DNA of 64,000 nt from assembly GCA_022482625.1 (NCBI GenBank), contig JAKVOU010000001.1, positions 2,404,784-2,468,783 on the forward strand, in the 5' to 3' direction. Source of the stretch: Spirochaetia bacterium (GTDB lineage Bacteria; Spirochaetota; Spirochaetia; Sphaerochaetales; Sphaerochaetaceae). The notes beneath the pieces are model-generated. The model had not been told where the DNA came from. It saw nothing but the letters and a program-made list of their open reading frames with translations, and ran no database searches. This document shows positions 17,322-27,865 of the stretch, piece after piece. Positions within the stretch are counted from its first letter, which is position 1, and each line of letters starts with the position of its first letter. Both the position numbers and the translations under genes were made by a program.

Positions 17322-18022
17322 TGGTGTTGGGTATGAAGCCGATACCATCGATCTGTTACGTCAGGATCCAGAGATAATTTGTTTTTGCCTTTCATAAGGA
17401 ATGATTTTGCTTCGGCAGGATTCAATGGAAGGTAATTGCACTGTGATGTTTTATTTCCATTGAAATCAAAATTGTCTATGAAAAATTGTAATTTGCCAGA
17501 AAATCGTGCAAAAAGATCAAGTATGATACATGTGATTTGGGAAATATTGTGATAGTGGGACCAGAAGCCAGCATTGGCTGGTCTTGTTGATTCGTTTTCC
17601 AAAAAACAGAGTATGATAGAAAGAAATCAGTGGATTGGTTTAGGTTTCAAAGTTACTTTTGAAACCCGAAATATCAAGGGGTTTATCAGCTTGAAGATTC
17701 ATGATATTTCCGATTATATGAATTTTACTATAATGGAAAAATTTGATCTATTTAAATTTTAAATATTTTATATACGTAAGTTAGTTTTTATCTTTATAGC
17801 TTGTTATATAAAATTCTTATAACATGTATTGACAAGTTAAAGTTTCTTGTTTTAAGGTTATCTCAAGTTTTGGACATGGTGAAAAAGATATATTTTCCAG
17901 TTGTACCAAGGACTTTTCAGTTAGTAAATAATCTATTGGATTTGAACCAAAACAAAGACGTTTTGATAAGAGTCAAAGCGCCTTTTTTGTATTTTTATGA
18001 CAGTACGGAGAGCAACAATCCC
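17322..18022. other. Long intergenic region / leader upstream of the first Bmp-type operon
   Basis: About 700 AT-rich bases without a convincing gene. An open frame continues upstream from 18023 to 17801, but its residues match no permease N-terminus. The region holds a hairpin at 17559-17583 (GACCAG / CTGGTC arms), a palindrome at 17643-17666, a perfect TATAAT at 17729-17734 and a second TTGACA near 17829. The implied leader is up to about 280 nt. No purine-riboswitch core could be recognised by eye. Confidence 0.6.
17643..17666. promoter_or_regulatory. Inverted repeat, possible operator upstream of the Bmp/molybdenum-hydroxylase operon
   Basis: GGTTTCAAA-N6-TTTGAAACC has perfect 9-bp arms. 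It lies about 60 bp upstream of the TATAAT at 17729 and has no T-tract, so an operator is more likely than a terminator. Confidence 0.45.
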
Positions 18023-19036
18023 ATGGACATGAAGAAGATTGCAAATTCCATTTTTTCAATTATTGTAGCTTTACTGTTCGGAGCATTGGTTATCCTTGCT
18101 GTGGGACAGCATCCCTTGGAAGTGTATGGCATCATGTTCACTGGTGCCTTCGGCAATATGAGGGCAATAGCCGGAACCTTGGTCAAGACGACTACTATGA
18201 TTTTTGTCGGACTGAGCTATGGTTTTGCCTTTCGCTGTGGATTGATCAACATTGGCATCGAAGGTCAGCTGTACATGGGCGGATTGTTCTGTGTCTTGGC
18301 TGGGACCTACATACATTTGCCTGCCGTACTGCATATACCTCTCTGCCTTTTGGCTGGTTTCCTTGGAGGTGCACTGTGGGGGGGAATCGTCGGTATCCTT
18401 CGTGCCAAGTTCCGTGCCAGCGAGATGATTACGACGGTCATGATGAATTACATTGCAATTTATTTCGTTACGATGCTGGTAAACGGCCCCCTGAAGGAAA
18501 CAAAAGGTACCTTTCCCCAGAGCAACCCGATACTTGCAACGGCGCAATTGCCTATCTTGATCCCGAAGACGCATCTTACTATCGGTTTTTTCATTGCCAT
18601 ATTGTTTCTTGTCCTCTATGCGCTTTACTGGAAACATACTTCATTGGCCTACAAGATGGAGGTCGTCGGTACCAATATGGATGTCGCTGCCTATGCAGGT
18701 ATTTCAGTCGGGAAAATGATGATGCTTTCAATGTTTATTTCCGGTGGCTTGGGCGGTCTTGCGGGGTGTATGGAGGTCATGGGGGTCCAACATAAGATTA
18801 TGGAGAGCCTTTCTGCCGGCTATGGTTTTGATGGCATTGCCGTTTCCCTTTTGGGTGGAAACAGCGCATTGGGTATATTTTTCTCTTCACTGTTGTTCGG
18901 AACTCTGCGATTCGGAGGAAATGCCATCCAGATGTTTACCAGCATACCGATTGCTGTCATCTATGTCCTGCAGGCGTTGGTTATTCTCATGATCGTCGTT
19001 GATGTATTCAGGCAACAGTCAAGGCAGAGGAGTTAG
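18023..19036 (+). CDS. Bmp-type ABC transporter permease 1 (nucleoside/purine importer, YufP-like)
   Basis: 337 residues from ATG 18023; GGAGAG lies upstream and translation 5' of this point matches nothing. About eight to ten hydrophobic segments with BPD_transp_2 features ('GLINIGIEGQLYMGG', 'MITTVMMNYIAIYF', 'GYGFDGIAVSLLGG'). This branch, together with Bmp binding proteins and double-domain ATPases, imports nucleosides, nucleobases or related heterocycles. It heads a 12-gene run including molybdenum hydroxylases, supporting a purine-like substrate. Confidence 0.92.
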   Translation: MDMKKIANSIFSIIVALLFGALVILAVGQHPLEVYGIMFTGAFGNMRAIAGTLVKTTTMIFVGLSYGFAFRCGLINIGIEGQLYMGGLFCVLAGTYIHLPAVLHIPLCLLAGFLGGALWGGIVGILRAKFRASEMITTVMMNYIAIYFVTMLVNGPLKETKGTFPQSNPILATAQLPILIPKTHLTIGFFIAILFLVLYALYWKHTSLAYKMEVVGTNMDVAAYAGISVGKMMMLSMFISGGLGGLAGCMEVMGVQHKIMESLSAGYGFDGIAVSLLGGNSALGIFFSSLLFGTLRFGGNAIQMFTSIPIAVIYVLQALVILMIVVDVFRQQSRQRS

Positions 19037-19040
19037 ATAT

Positions 19041-19910
19041 ATGTTGAGCTTCTTGATTACTACTATCAATTCTTCTACGTCTATCCTGTTGGGAGCACTT
19101 GGAATTCTGTTCATGCAACTTGCCGGTGTCCTTAATATCGGAGCAGAAAGCATGATGCTGATCGGAGCTTTTGTCGGTGTACTTGGCTCATCCATGTTCG
19201 GGAATGTATGGGGCGGTGTGCTGATGACGGTCGTCTGTGTGGGCATAACAGGCCTTGTATTCGGATTCTGTACCATTATGATGAAAGCAAACCAGGTAGT
19301 TGTCGGCGTTGCTTTCAATATCCTTGCAGAAGGGTTGACCACAACGCTGTACAGGGGTGTGTTCGGCATGCAGCAGGGAACCTTGAAAGTGGCCTCATTC
19401 GGACGGATAGGACCTTTTTCCCTGCCTGTATACTTCGGTTTTTTCCTTGTCATAGCTTTGACGATCTTTTTTTACAAGACGAAGTTCGGACTGGAGATAA
19501 GAGGTGCAGGTGAATATCCGCTTGCCATCGACTCCATGGGCTTGTCTGTAAACAAGATCAGATATATCAGTGTCGTCATCGGTTCCATAATCATAGGCTT
19601 GGGCGGAGCATATCTTTCCCTTGGTCAGCTTTCCTTCTTTACGGAGGATATGGTATCGGGACGAGGTTTCATTGCCTTGGCTGCAGTTATATTCGGTCGG
19701 TATCTGCCTATCGGGACTTGGCTTGCCGTGCTTGTGTTTGGTATAGGGGAAACACTGGTATATAGGCTTCAGGCAATTAACTGCGGTATTTCCTTACAGC
19801 TTATCCTCATGATTCCTTATGTATTGACTGTGGTTATCGTCAGTTTCTTTGGACAGAAGGCCAGTGGGCCTCAGATGCTTGGAATTCCGTTTGATAAGGA
19901 TGCCCAGTGA
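19041..19910 (+). CDS. Bmp-type ABC transporter permease 2 (YufQ-like)
   Basis: 289 residues from ATG 19041, placed 4 bp after the previous stop with GAGGAG 8 nt upstream; a frame extension to 18999 lies inside the previous gene. The 'GVLNIGAESMMLIGAFVGV' segment near the N-terminus and 'SGRGFIALAAVIFGRYLPIG' near residue 210 are hallmarks of the second permease in this transporter class. Confidence 0.92.
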   Translation: MLSFLITTINSSTSILLGALGILFMQLAGVLNIGAESMMLIGAFVGVLGSSMFGNVWGGVLMTVVCVGITGLVFGFCTIMMKANQVVVGVAFNILAEGLTTTLYRGVFGMQQGTLKVASFGRIGPFSLPVYFGFFLVIALTIFFYKTKFGLEIRGAGEYPLAIDSMGLSVNKIRYISVVIGSIIIGLGGAYLSLGQLSFFTEDMVSGRGFIALAAVIFGRYLPIGTWLAVLVFGIGETLVYRLQAINCGISLQLILMIPYVLTVVIVSFFGQKASGPQMLGIPFDKDAQ

Positions 19911-19955
19911 CACGTGCGTGTCTTGAAAGTGTCCGAATAGGTTAAGGAGAAAAAA

Positions 19956-21053
19956 ATGAAAAAGAACAGTTTGGAAAAATGGATTGTATTGCTGGCAGGC
20001 GTAGGATTGGTTGTCAGTATGTTTGCAGGATGCAGCAAGAGCTCTGCAAATGCACAGCAGACGGCCAAGACAGCTGTGGCTGCGGCGCCTGCAACGGCTG
20101 CAGAGACCAAGGAAGCAACAGCCACTCAACCGGCAAAGAAAGAAGCCAAGGACCTGAAGGTTGCATTGGTACTTCCTGGAACGGCAAATGACAAAGGCTG
20201 GAACCAGGAAGCCTATGACGGGTTGATGGAAATCAAGAAGATGGGGTGCCAGACAGCATGCTCAGAGAAGGTCGCTGCATCGGATTTTGAGTCGGTCTTC
20301 AGAGGCTATGCAGACCGTGGATATGATGTAGTCTTCGGGCATGGTACTGAATTTGAGGATGCAGCAAAGGCCGTTGCACCTGATTATCCGAATACTATGT
20401 TCTGTATCACCAGTTCTGATATCAGCCAGGCACCGAATGTATGTTCACTTCAGAATCTCAACAACCAGCAGGGTTTTGTAGCCGGACTGGTTGCTGCTGA
20501 AGCAAGCAAGTCCAAGAAAGTCGCTGCCATCGGCGGAATGGAAATCCCATCCATCCAAAGCTTCATCATAGGCTTCAAGCAAGGTGTTGCATATGCTGAC
20601 AACGGTACGGTTGCCATGACGGCTTTTACCGGTGATTTTGATGATGCTGCCAAAGTCAAGGAACAGGCCAATGCCTTTATTGAAAAAGGAGCCGATATCC
20701 TTACCCATGATGCAGACCAGGCTGGCCTTGGACTGTTTGAAGCTGTCAAGGATGCTCCTGAAGGGACCTATGCGATCGGCGTTGTCAAGGACCAATATGC
20801 AGAACTTCCTTCCCGTGTGCTGACCAGTGCTACCAATTTCATCGGCAAGGGTATGGCTGTGGCTGTACAGGATTATCTTGACGGCAATCTTCACGCCGAA
20901 TGCTATAAGTTCGGTATCAAGGAAGGTGTCATTGGTCTGGCTGATTACCATGATTGTGCAGATGTGCTTACGGCTGAGCAGAAGCAGTTTATCACGGATA
21001 CCATGAAGAAGGTTGCTTCCGGTGAGATTACTGTGAAGAGTGCCCAGAAATAA
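19956..21053 (+). CDS. BMP-family ABC transporter substrate-binding lipoprotein
   Basis: 365 residues. The N-terminus has a charged start, hydrophobic core and lipobox-like 'SMFAGC' with the lipidated Cys at about residue 26, followed by a low-complexity Ala/Thr/Lys linker (about 30-60). The mature part follows the BMP/PnrA fold: 'KVALVLPGTANDKGWNQEAYDG', 'DFESVFRGYADRGYDVVFGHG', 'GFVAGLVAAEASKSKKVAAIGG'. These proteins bind nucleosides or purine-like ligands at the outer face of the inner membrane. A small GACAC/GTGTC hairpin and AAGGAG precede it. Confidence 0.93.
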   Translation: MKKNSLEKWIVLLAGVGLVVSMFAGCSKSSANAQQTAKTAVAAAPATAAETKEATATQPAKKEAKDLKVALVLPGTANDKGWNQEAYDGLMEIKKMGCQTACSEKVAASDFESVFRGYADRGYDVVFGHGTEFEDAAKAVAPDYPNTMFCITSSDISQAPNVCSLQNLNNQQGFVAGLVAAEASKSKKVAAIGGMEIPSIQSFIIGFKQGVAYADNGTVAMTAFTGDFDDAAKVKEQANAFIEKGADILTHDADQAGLGLFEAVKDAPEGTYAIGVVKDQYAELPSRVLTSATNFIGKGMAVAVQDYLDGNLHAECYKFGIKEGVIGLADYHDCADVLTAEQKQFITDTMKKVASGEITVKSAQK

Positions 21054-21148
21054 ACGGTACCGAAGCATAGGTAGGATATATGCAGATTTTTTCTTTGCAA
21101 AAGGAAAAAGTCTGCATTCGTCAATGGAAACAGACCAAGGAGGTAGGT

Positions 21149-22660
21149 ATGGAAAAGTCTGTGATGCTTGTGTTGGCTGATATTACCAAGAAGTATGGTT
21201 CACTATATGCCAACAAGGATATAAGCCTACAGGTGGATGCAGGTGAAGTATACTGTATCTTAGGAGAAAATGGTGCAGGTAAAAGTACACTTATGAATGT
21301 GCTGTATGGGCTGACCCAACCTGACCATGGCAAGATTTTCATTGAAGGGGCCCCTGTAGCCGTTACATCACCCAAGGTTGCCATAGCTCATGGAATCGGT
21401 ATGGTCCATCAGCATTTCATGCTTATTCCTGCATTGACTGTCCTTGAAAATATCATTCTTGCCTCAAATGAGGTCGGCGGAGTGTTTTTTGACAGGAAAC
21501 AGGTAGCTCTCCAAGTCGATAAGATATGCAAGGCTTATGGATTTGACATTGATCCGTTTCTGAAAGTCTCTGATCTGACCGTAGGACAGCAGCAGAAAGT
21601 TGAGATTATCAAGGCACTTTACCATAATTGCCAACTCCTTATCCTCGATGAGCCGACAGCAGTACTGACACCGCAGGAAATAGAAGAACTGTTTATTATC
21701 ATGAAGCGTTTCAAGGAAGAGAGAAAGTCCATTATTTTTATTTCCCATAAGTTGCAGGAAGTAATGCAGATCAGTGACCGTATCGGCGTACTGCGCAATG
21801 GATCAATTGTCTCGGTAGTAAACAAAAGTGATACAGATGAGCAGGAACTTGCGTGCCTGATGGTAGGACGTCATATCAGCATGGACGTAGAACGGCCGTT
21901 TCCTCCTTCGAGGGAAAAGGTCTTGGATATCCATGACCTGCAGGTACGTGGACGGAAGGCCACCAGGGCTGTCCATGACCTTTCCCTGACTGTCCATGCA
22001 GGGGAAATCTATGGGATTGCCGGAGTCGATGGCAATGGACAATCTGAGTTGATCAATGCAATTACGGGTCTGGTCAAGACAAAGAGCGGAGAAGTTTCTA
22101 TCTGTGGGCAAAATATGACAAACAAACCGGTATGCCAGATACTGAGACAAGGAGTTTCCCATATTCCTGAGGACCGACAGCACGTAGGTCTCATGATGCA
22201 GCAAAGTATATTGAAGAACTTGATGATCCACGAATGTATAACCGGTGATTGCCAGGGTTTCTTAATTGATTGGGAAAAGGAAAGGACCCATGTTTCGACG
22301 GTAGTAGATAAATACAATATCAAGATTCCTGGACTCCAGTCACATATCTGCTGTCTGTCCGGCGGTAACCAGCAGAAAGCCGTGGTTGCCAGGGAACTTG
22401 AGAAGGAACCGAAGCTTCTGATTGCTGTACATCCTACCAGAGGTGTGGATGTGGGTGCCATTGCTTTTATCAGGAAACAGATCATGGCTGCAAGGAACAG
22501 AGGCTGTGCAGTGCTTCTGGTTTCGTTTGAACTGGATGAAATCCTTGCTTTGAGCGACCGTATCGGTGTGATTTTTGATGGAAACATCATTGGTGAAATG
22601 ACTGCAGATGAAGCTTCAGTGAATAAAATAGGCATGTTGATGGCTGGTGTGAGTGCCTGA
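21149..22660 (+). CDS. Bmp-type ABC transporter ATP-binding protein with two nucleotide-binding domains (YufO-like)
   Basis: 503 residues from ATG 21149, chosen for AAGGAGG just upstream; the open frame continues to 21080 without a ribosome site. Domain 1 has Walker A 'GENGAGKST', signature 'LTVGQQQKVEI' and Walker B 'LLILDEPTAVLTPQE'. Domain 2 has the degenerate P-loop 'GVDGNGQSEL' and signature 'LSGGNQQK', as usual in this family, where one site is weak. It energises the two permeases above. Confidence 0.93.
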   Translation: MEKSVMLVLADITKKYGSLYANKDISLQVDAGEVYCILGENGAGKSTLMNVLYGLTQPDHGKIFIEGAPVAVTSPKVAIAHGIGMVHQHFMLIPALTVLENIILASNEVGGVFFDRKQVALQVDKICKAYGFDIDPFLKVSDLTVGQQQKVEIIKALYHNCQLLILDEPTAVLTPQEIEELFIIMKRFKEERKSIIFISHKLQEVMQISDRIGVLRNGSIVSVVNKSDTDEQELACLMVGRHISMDVERPFPPSREKVLDIHDLQVRGRKATRAVHDLSLTVHAGEIYGIAGVDGNGQSELINAITGLVKTKSGEVSICGQNMTNKPVCQILRQGVSHIPEDRQHVGLMMQQSILKNLMIHECITGDCQGFLIDWEKERTHVSTVVDKYNIKIPGLQSHICCLSGGNQQKAVVARELEKEPKLLIAVHPTRGVDVGAIAFIRKQIMAARNRGCAVLLVSFELDEILALSDRIGVIFDGNIIGEMTADEASVNKIGMLMAGVSA

Positions 22661-22690
22661 TGCCTGACAAAAAAAAGGATTGAAAGATAG

Positions 22691-24103
22691 ATGATGGCGG
22701 AAAAACAGCTTTTGTTGCAACATGCAACAATCGTTACCGTAGATAATGAACGTAGGGTTCTCTTTGACAGCGCAATGGTTGTCAAGGGAAAGAGGATAGT
22801 TGCTATAGGTCCCGATGATGAACTGTCAGCACGGTACCAGGCACAGTCTGTCTGTTTGGATTGTACCGGCAAGGTTATATTTCCTGGATTCATCAATACA
22901 CATAACCATCTGTTCCAGACTTTGCTGAAGGGTTTGGGCGATGATATGGTACTCAGTGATTGGCTGCATACCATGACCTTTCCGGCTGCAAGGTATCTGG
23001 AACCGGAAGATTGCCGCTATGGTGCTTTGCTGGGGGTCATGGAAGGAATCCACAGCGGCATTACGACGCAGGTGGATTATATGTATCCACATCCCCGTGG
23101 TGGGCTCAGTGACGGTATCATCGATACGTTTTCGCGATTGAAGATCAGAGGTGTCTTCGGACGCGGATGCATGAATACCGGAACGGAGTTCGGAGTTGTT
23201 CCTGAGATCATGCAGGATGTCCCGACGGTTGAAAAGGACCTTCTGCGTCTGCTTGATACCTACGGTGGCAGCTGTGATGGCAGAATCAGCATTTGGGCTG
23301 CTCCTGCAGCCTTATGGTCAAATACTGCGGATATGCTGAAGATGCTTTATGAAGTAGTCAATTCCTATCATACAGGACTTACCGTCCATGTATCGGAAAC
23401 TCCTTTTGACCGCAAGGCAACCCAAGCACTCCATGGCTGTGCCGGAGTAGATTGCCTTGAGAAGCTTGGTTTGGTCGGTCCGAATATCCTGATGGTCCAC
23501 TGTGTCTATCTGACGGAAAGTGATATGGAAAAAGCTGCGGCCTATGACCTCAAGGTATCTCATAATCCTGTCAGCAACATGTACCTTGCTTCCGGGGTAG
23601 CTCCTATACCGGAGATGCTGGGGAAGAACATTACTGTAGGTCTGGGCGTCGACGGGGCTGCGAGCAACAATGGCCAGGATATGCTTGAACTTATGAAGAC
23701 TACAGCGTTGTTACAGAAGGTACATACGCTTAATCCGACTGTCATCACGGCAGAAAAAGTACTGGAAATGGCAACGATTGACGGAGCACGGGCATTGGGA
23801 ATGGAAAAGGAGATCGGCTCTCTGGAAGTAGGGAAAAAAGCTGATTTTGTTATTTTCAATCCTAAGAAATCTGCAAAGGCAGTACCGATGCATAATCCTG
23901 TCTCGACATTGGTATATTCATCTACGGTACAGAATATCGAAAGTGTTGCAATAGACGGTGAATTCGTACTGCAAGATGGTCTGTTGACGACAGTCGAAGA
24001 TGAGGAAAATATCCTCTATGAAGCACAGAATTGTGCTGATGATTTGGCTGTTCGCGCCCATATTGTCAATCGTGGTAAGAACCATCACTGGTACCGAAGC
24101 TGA
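22691..24103 (+). CDS. Amidohydrolase-family deaminase (guanine/8-oxoguanine deaminase-like)
   Basis: 470 residues in the TrzN/AtzB/SsnA branch of metal-dependent amidohydrolases. Metal and catalytic motifs are complete: 'INTHNHLFQTLLKGL' (HxH, about residues 69-71), 'VHVSETPFD', 'MVHCVYL', and 'LGVDGAASNNGQDM' with the Asp. These enzymes remove amino groups from N-heterocycles. Placed between the importer and three xanthine-dehydrogenase-type enzymes, it probably deaminates an imported purine or related base in the cytoplasm before hydroxylation. The precise substrate is not settled by sequence. Confidence 0.88.
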   Translation: MMAEKQLLLQHATIVTVDNERRVLFDSAMVVKGKRIVAIGPDDELSARYQAQSVCLDCTGKVIFPGFINTHNHLFQTLLKGLGDDMVLSDWLHTMTFPAARYLEPEDCRYGALLGVMEGIHSGITTQVDYMYPHPRGGLSDGIIDTFSRLKIRGVFGRGCMNTGTEFGVVPEIMQDVPTVEKDLLRLLDTYGGSCDGRISIWAAPAALWSNTADMLKMLYEVVNSYHTGLTVHVSETPFDRKATQALHGCAGVDCLEKLGLVGPNILMVHCVYLTESDMEKAAAYDLKVSHNPVSNMYLASGVAPIPEMLGKNITVGLGVDGAASNNGQDMLELMKTTALLQKVHTLNPTVITAEKVLEMATIDGARALGMEKEIGSLEVGKKADFVIFNPKKSAKAVPMHNPVSTLVYSSTVQNIESVAIDGEFVLQDGLLTTVEDEENILYEAQNCADDLAVRAHIVNRGKNHHWYRS

Positions 24104-24114
24104 AGGGATAGAAT

Positions 24115-26436
24115 ATGAATGGCCAGGATACATACCATACAATCGGTAAATCATACAGTAGGGTAGATGCTTGGGAGAAAGTTACTGGTCTTGCCAAGTA
24201 TGCTGATGACTTGGTGATGCCTGGCATGCTTGTGGCAAGATGCATCCATTCTACACATCCCCATGCCAAGGTCCATTTTGGAAATATTGAATTCGTAAGG
24301 AACATGACCGGGGTAGCCTGCGTGCTGACGATGGAAGATTTTCCTAAACCGCAGAGCATGCTTGATTTCTTCTATTGTACTGATACCCCGAAATTCATCG
24401 GTGATGTCGTTGCGGTAATTGCTGCAGAAAATACCGATGTCCTGGAGGATGCTGTCCATACCGTCAGACTTTCCTACGAGGACCTACCTGCTGTCTATAC
24501 CATTGAGGACAGCCTTAGGCTTGATGCACCTGTCATACGCGATATCGGCGTCGGATTGGAACAGGGTATTCCGAAGAAAGGAACTGCAGGGAATGTCTTC
24601 CTCGCATCGCATAGGCCGTTGAGAAAAGGCAATGTGGAAAAGGCATTGCGTGACAGTGATGTTACATTGACCCGTACCTATGAAACTCAATTTGCCGAAC
24701 ATGCTTATATCGAACCTGAATCCGTGCTTGTCTACCGTGATGTCATGAACGGGATCATAACTGCCCGGTCCTGCTCACAGCATGGACATATTCCCAGGGA
24801 TTTCATTGCCGATGTTCTCCAGATTCCCCTGAACAGGGCAAAATCCATCCAATGTACCGTGGGCGGATCTTTCGGCGGTAAGTTTGAGATCGTCGGTCTG
24901 ATGTGCGGACGTGCGGCTATGGTACTGGATAAGACCGGACGTCCATGCAAGATGACCCTTTCCCGGGAGGATTCCATCTTGGAAAGTGCCAAAAGGCATC
25001 CTTTCCGTACCACGGTAACCATCGGGGCTTCCAAGGATGGCAAGATCCTTGCATATAAGTCCAGTCAGGTTGAAAACTGTGGTGCTTACAATAACCAGGC
25101 CCCATGGATGAACATAAGGGCTATGGTCCATTCTGCCGGACCGTATGACATTGAAAGTGTATGGACTGATACATTTGGTGTGTATACGAATAATCCTACT
25201 CCGTGTGCATTCCGGGGATATAGCTCTCCACAGGTTATATTCTGCAATGAAATGATCATCGACGAGTTGGCTGATACACTGCATATGAGCGTCGTTGACC
25301 TCAAGCGGAAAAACCTGCTGAGACAGGGTGGGCATACGGCAACAGGACAACAGCTGATCCATGAAACCCTGCTTGTGCAGATGATGGACGATATTGTCAG
25401 GGATACTGATTATGAAGCCAAGGTTACAAGGTATCGTACACAGCATGGGCGTTGGCGCAAAGGTATCGGCCTGGTTACCAGCTATCGTGGAGTTGCCTTG
25501 GGTGGAGAAAGCGTGGATTCTTCCGGTGCAATGCTGACTGCACTCGAAGATGGCAGCTTTATTCTCAATGTAGCCTTGATGGAAGTCGGGCAGGGACTGC
25601 AGACTGTCTATGTCCAGATTGCAGCAGAAGCAACTGGGGTGCATATGGATGATATCGTCATTGAAGCGGTCAATTCCAACCATATCCCGGACAGCGGGCT
25701 TACTGTTGCTTCCCGAGGTACGGCACAGGGGGGACAGTCGGTAAGGAAAGCCGGGGTGAAGATGAAAGCCCTGCTGTTGGAAAGTGCACGGATCCTGCTG
25801 GAGGCGACACAGTCAGAGACTGTCGAACTTGAAGACAGCATATGTTTCATCAAGGAACGTCCTTCCTGCCGTATCCCTGTTGCCCAGGTATGCCGTTATC
25901 GTAAGCTCCAGGGGCTCTCACTTGCGACTTTTGAATGGTATGTGCCCCGTCCTTTGGAAAATGATGGGGTAACAGGTCAAGGAGAGGCCTTTACGACCTA
26001 TGCATATGGGACAAGCGTAGCAGAGGTCCAGGTCAATGTCGAAACCGGAGAAGTGCAGGTTGAAAGGATTACGGCCTATCATGATGTCGGCAAGGCAATC
26101 AATCCCAGCCTGATCAAAGGACAGATCTATGGGGGAATCCTGATGGGCATGGGATTCGGGCTTTGGGAAGAAGTACATATGGACAAGGGTAGGACTGATG
26201 ATATCAATTATGATTCCTACAAGATTGCGACATCCTTGGATATGCCTAGGATGGATATCAAGCTTTACGAGTGCAAGGACAGCGAAGGAACCTATGGTGC
26301 AAAGTGCATTGCAGAGGCGGCTACCGAAATGATCGGGGCTGTACTGGCCCTTGCTGTCAAGCATGCGGTAGGACATCCGATTCGCAGGTTGCCTGTTTCA
26401 TTGGAAAGGATTGTAACTGGTGAGCCTGGTTGCTGA
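24115..26436 (+). CDS. Xanthine dehydrogenase-type molybdenum hydroxylase, large subunit (first of three)
   Basis: 773 residues. It opens with '[20 protein letters not shown]', the usual start of the a/b hammerhead domain. Pterin-binding motifs include 'GGSFGGKFE' (about 246-254) and '[10 protein letters not shown]' (about 363-372, with the substrate-orienting Arg). The C-terminal '[13 protein letters not shown]' carries the catalytic Glu. It needs a 2Fe-2S and an FAD partner, encoded immediately downstream. Expected reaction: hydroxylation of a heterocycle with water, passing electrons through Fe-S to FAD. Confidence 0.93.
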   Translation: MNGQDTYHTIGKSYSRVDAWEKVTGLAKYADDLVMPGMLVARCIHSTHPHAKVHFGNIEFVRNMTGVACVLTMEDFPKPQSMLDFFYCTDTPKFIGDVVAVIAAENTDVLEDAVHTVRLSYEDLPAVYTIEDSLRLDAPVIRDIGVGLEQGIPKKGTAGNVFLASHRPLRKGNVEKALRDSDVTLTRTYETQFAEHAYIEPESVLVYRDVMNGIITARSCSQHGHIPRDFIADVLQIPLNRAKSIQCTVGGSFGGKFEIVGLMCGRAAMVLDKTGRPCKMTLSREDSILESAKRHPFRTTVTIGASKDGKILAYKSSQVENCGAYNNQAPWMNIRAMVHSAGPYDIESVWTDTFGVYTNNPTPCAFRGYSSPQVIFCNEMIIDELADTLHMSVVDLKRKNLLRQGGHTATGQQLIHETLLVQMMDDIVRDTDYEAKVTRYRTQHGRWRKGIGLVTSYRGVALGGESVDSSGAMLTALEDGSFILNVALMEVGQGLQTVYVQIAAEATGVHMDDIVIEAVNSNHIPDSGLTVASRGTAQGGQSVRKAGVKMKALLLESARILLEATQSETVELEDSICFIKERPSCRIPVAQVCRYRKLQGLSLATFEWYVPRPLENDGVTGQGEAFTTYAYGTSVAEVQVNVETGEVQVERITAYHDVGKAINPSLIKGQIYGGILMGMGFGLWEEVHMDKGRTDDINYDSYKIATSLDMPRMDIKLYECKDSEGTYGAKCIAEAATEMIGAVLALAVKHAVGHPIRRLPVSLERIVTGEPGC

Positions 26437-26456
26437 GATGTCAGGAGGAAGAGGAC

Positions 26457-26933
26457 GTGGAGAAAAAGAGTATACATTTCCGATTGAACGGACATGAGGT
26501 CGAAACTGTTGTCAAGGTCACTGAAAGGCTTCTTGATGTGCTTCGTGAACATTTTGGACTTACAGGCACCAAGGAGGGGTGTGGTATCGGTGAATGTGGG
26601 GCCTGTACGGTCATCGTCGATGGCAATGCGGTCAATTCCTGCCTGATACCTGCAGTTTCCATCGAAGGCCATGAGGTCCTTACCATCGAGGGCATGATGC
26701 AGAATGGGAAACTCAATGCCATACAGCAGGCTTTTGTTGACCATAATGCCTTGCAATGTGGATTTTGCACCCCTGGGTTGGTTATGAGTGCTGCAGCATT
26801 GCTTAGGCATACGCCGCATCCGAGCCGGCAGGAGATACAGGTAGCCATTGCTGGGAACCTGTGCAGATGTACCGGTTATGAACAGGTAATAGAAGCAATT
26901 GAATCAGTTGCGGCAGAGGAAAAGAAGCCATGA
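26457..26933 (+). CDS. 2Fe-2S subunit of xanthine dehydrogenase-type enzyme (first of two)
   Basis: 158 residues starting at GTG 26457, favoured because AGGAGG lies 8 nt upstream; an ATG frame start at 26430 lies inside the previous gene. The plant-type cluster '[12 protein letters not shown]' (about 42-53) and second cluster 'CGFCTPG ... CRCTGY' (about 100-140) supply all eight Cys ligands. It transfers electrons from molybdenum to FAD. The last bases overlap the FAD subunit (ATGA). Confidence 0.94.
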   Translation: MEKKSIHFRLNGHEVETVVKVTERLLDVLREHFGLTGTKEGCGIGECGACTVIVDGNAVNSCLIPAVSIEGHEVLTIEGMMQNGKLNAIQQAFVDHNALQCGFCTPGLVMSAAALLRHTPHPSRQEIQVAIAGNLCRCTGYEQVIEAIESVAAEEKKP

Positions 26934-27865
26934 AATTCAAGTCATATCATAGGGCAAAGACCGTTGCGGAAGTTTCGAGGCTCTGTGCTACGGAAGACTG
27001 CATTATTTTTGCCGGTGGAACTGATATTATGGTCAAAGGAAGAGAAAGGACGGTATATGCATCCAAGACATTGGTGGATATCCAGGACATACCTCTGCTT
27101 GGATCAATAGAAGCACACGAGGGGAACATAGTGATCGGTGCTGCCGTGACCCTGAATGCATTGCTGAGTTCAGATCTTGTGTTGCAGAAAGTCCCGCTTC
27201 TGCGTGAAGCTGTCAGCCATGTTGCAAACTGCCAGGTAAGGAACCGTGCTACTTTGGTAGGAAATATCGCAAATGCCTGTCCTGCATCTGATTGCATTCC
27301 TGCCCTTATGGTGCTGGGAGCGCAAGTGGAGATCAATGGGCCTCAAGCGGTACGGACGGTATTGCTGAAGGATCTGTTCCGTGAGAACAAGGCTTGTCTT
27401 CGTCATAGGGGAATGCATGTCCGTACCTGTTTCTTTCCTGAAACCACCAGACATAAGCTGATGTTGGAAAACGGAGAAATGATCAGTTCTGTATCAGTTC
27501 CTGTCCAGGGGGCCGACCAAAGATACTTCTTCCGAAAGCTGACGCGCAACAGGTCCAGTGACATGGCTATCCTCAACTGTACAATGATTGCTGATATGAA
27601 TGCGGAGGGAAGCTTCGGGAGCCTGCATGTGTGCCTTGGAGGGGCGTTTCCCAGTCCCAGATGCTTTGATGAGCATGATCGCACACTTGTAGGCAGACCT
27701 TTCGACAATGAGGACTTTGAACGTTTTGCACAGGCTTATGGACAGTTCCTTGAACCTGAAGAAAAACTGCTTGCAGATTATGCGTACAAGAGGGCTGTAG
27801 TTCCCAGCATCATCAGGGAAGGCTTGGAACAGCTCAGTGGCTTGCAGATGGAAGCCTCAGTATGA
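26930..27865 (+). CDS. FAD-binding subunit of xanthine dehydrogenase-type enzyme
   Basis: 311 residues. The CoxM/XdhB-type FAD domain has '[15 protein letters not shown]' (about 24-38) and '[19 protein letters not shown]' (about 102-120), the flavin-phosphate loop. The C-terminal CO-dehydrogenase flavoprotein domain follows. It is the only FAD subunit for three large subunits in this operon, so it may be shared or the later enzymes may use another acceptor. Start overlaps the preceding stop. Confidence 0.93.
   Translation: MKFKSYHRAKTVAEVSRLCATEDCIIFAGGTDIMVKGRERTVYASKTLVDIQDIPLLGSIEAHEGNIVIGAAVTLNALLSSDLVLQKVPLLREAVSHVANCQVRNRATLVGNIANACPASDCIPALMVLGAQVEINGPQAVRTVLLKDLFRENKACLRHRGMHVRTCFFPETTRHKLMLENGEMISSVSVPVQGADQRYFFRKLTRNRSSDMAILNCTMIADMNAEGSFGSLHVCLGGAFPSPRCFDEHDRTLVGRPFDNEDFERFAQAYGQFLEPEEKLLADYAYKRAVVPSIIREGLEQLSGLQMEASV

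Noticed and set aside
17801-18022. N-terminal extension of the first Bmp permease
   Set aside because: The extra 74 residues match no permease start, and a better-placed ATG with a purine-rich site is at 18023.
17741-18022. Purine riboswitch before the nucleoside-type importer
   Set aside because: Sought because of the operon content; the conserved loop and junction sequences could not be found by eye.
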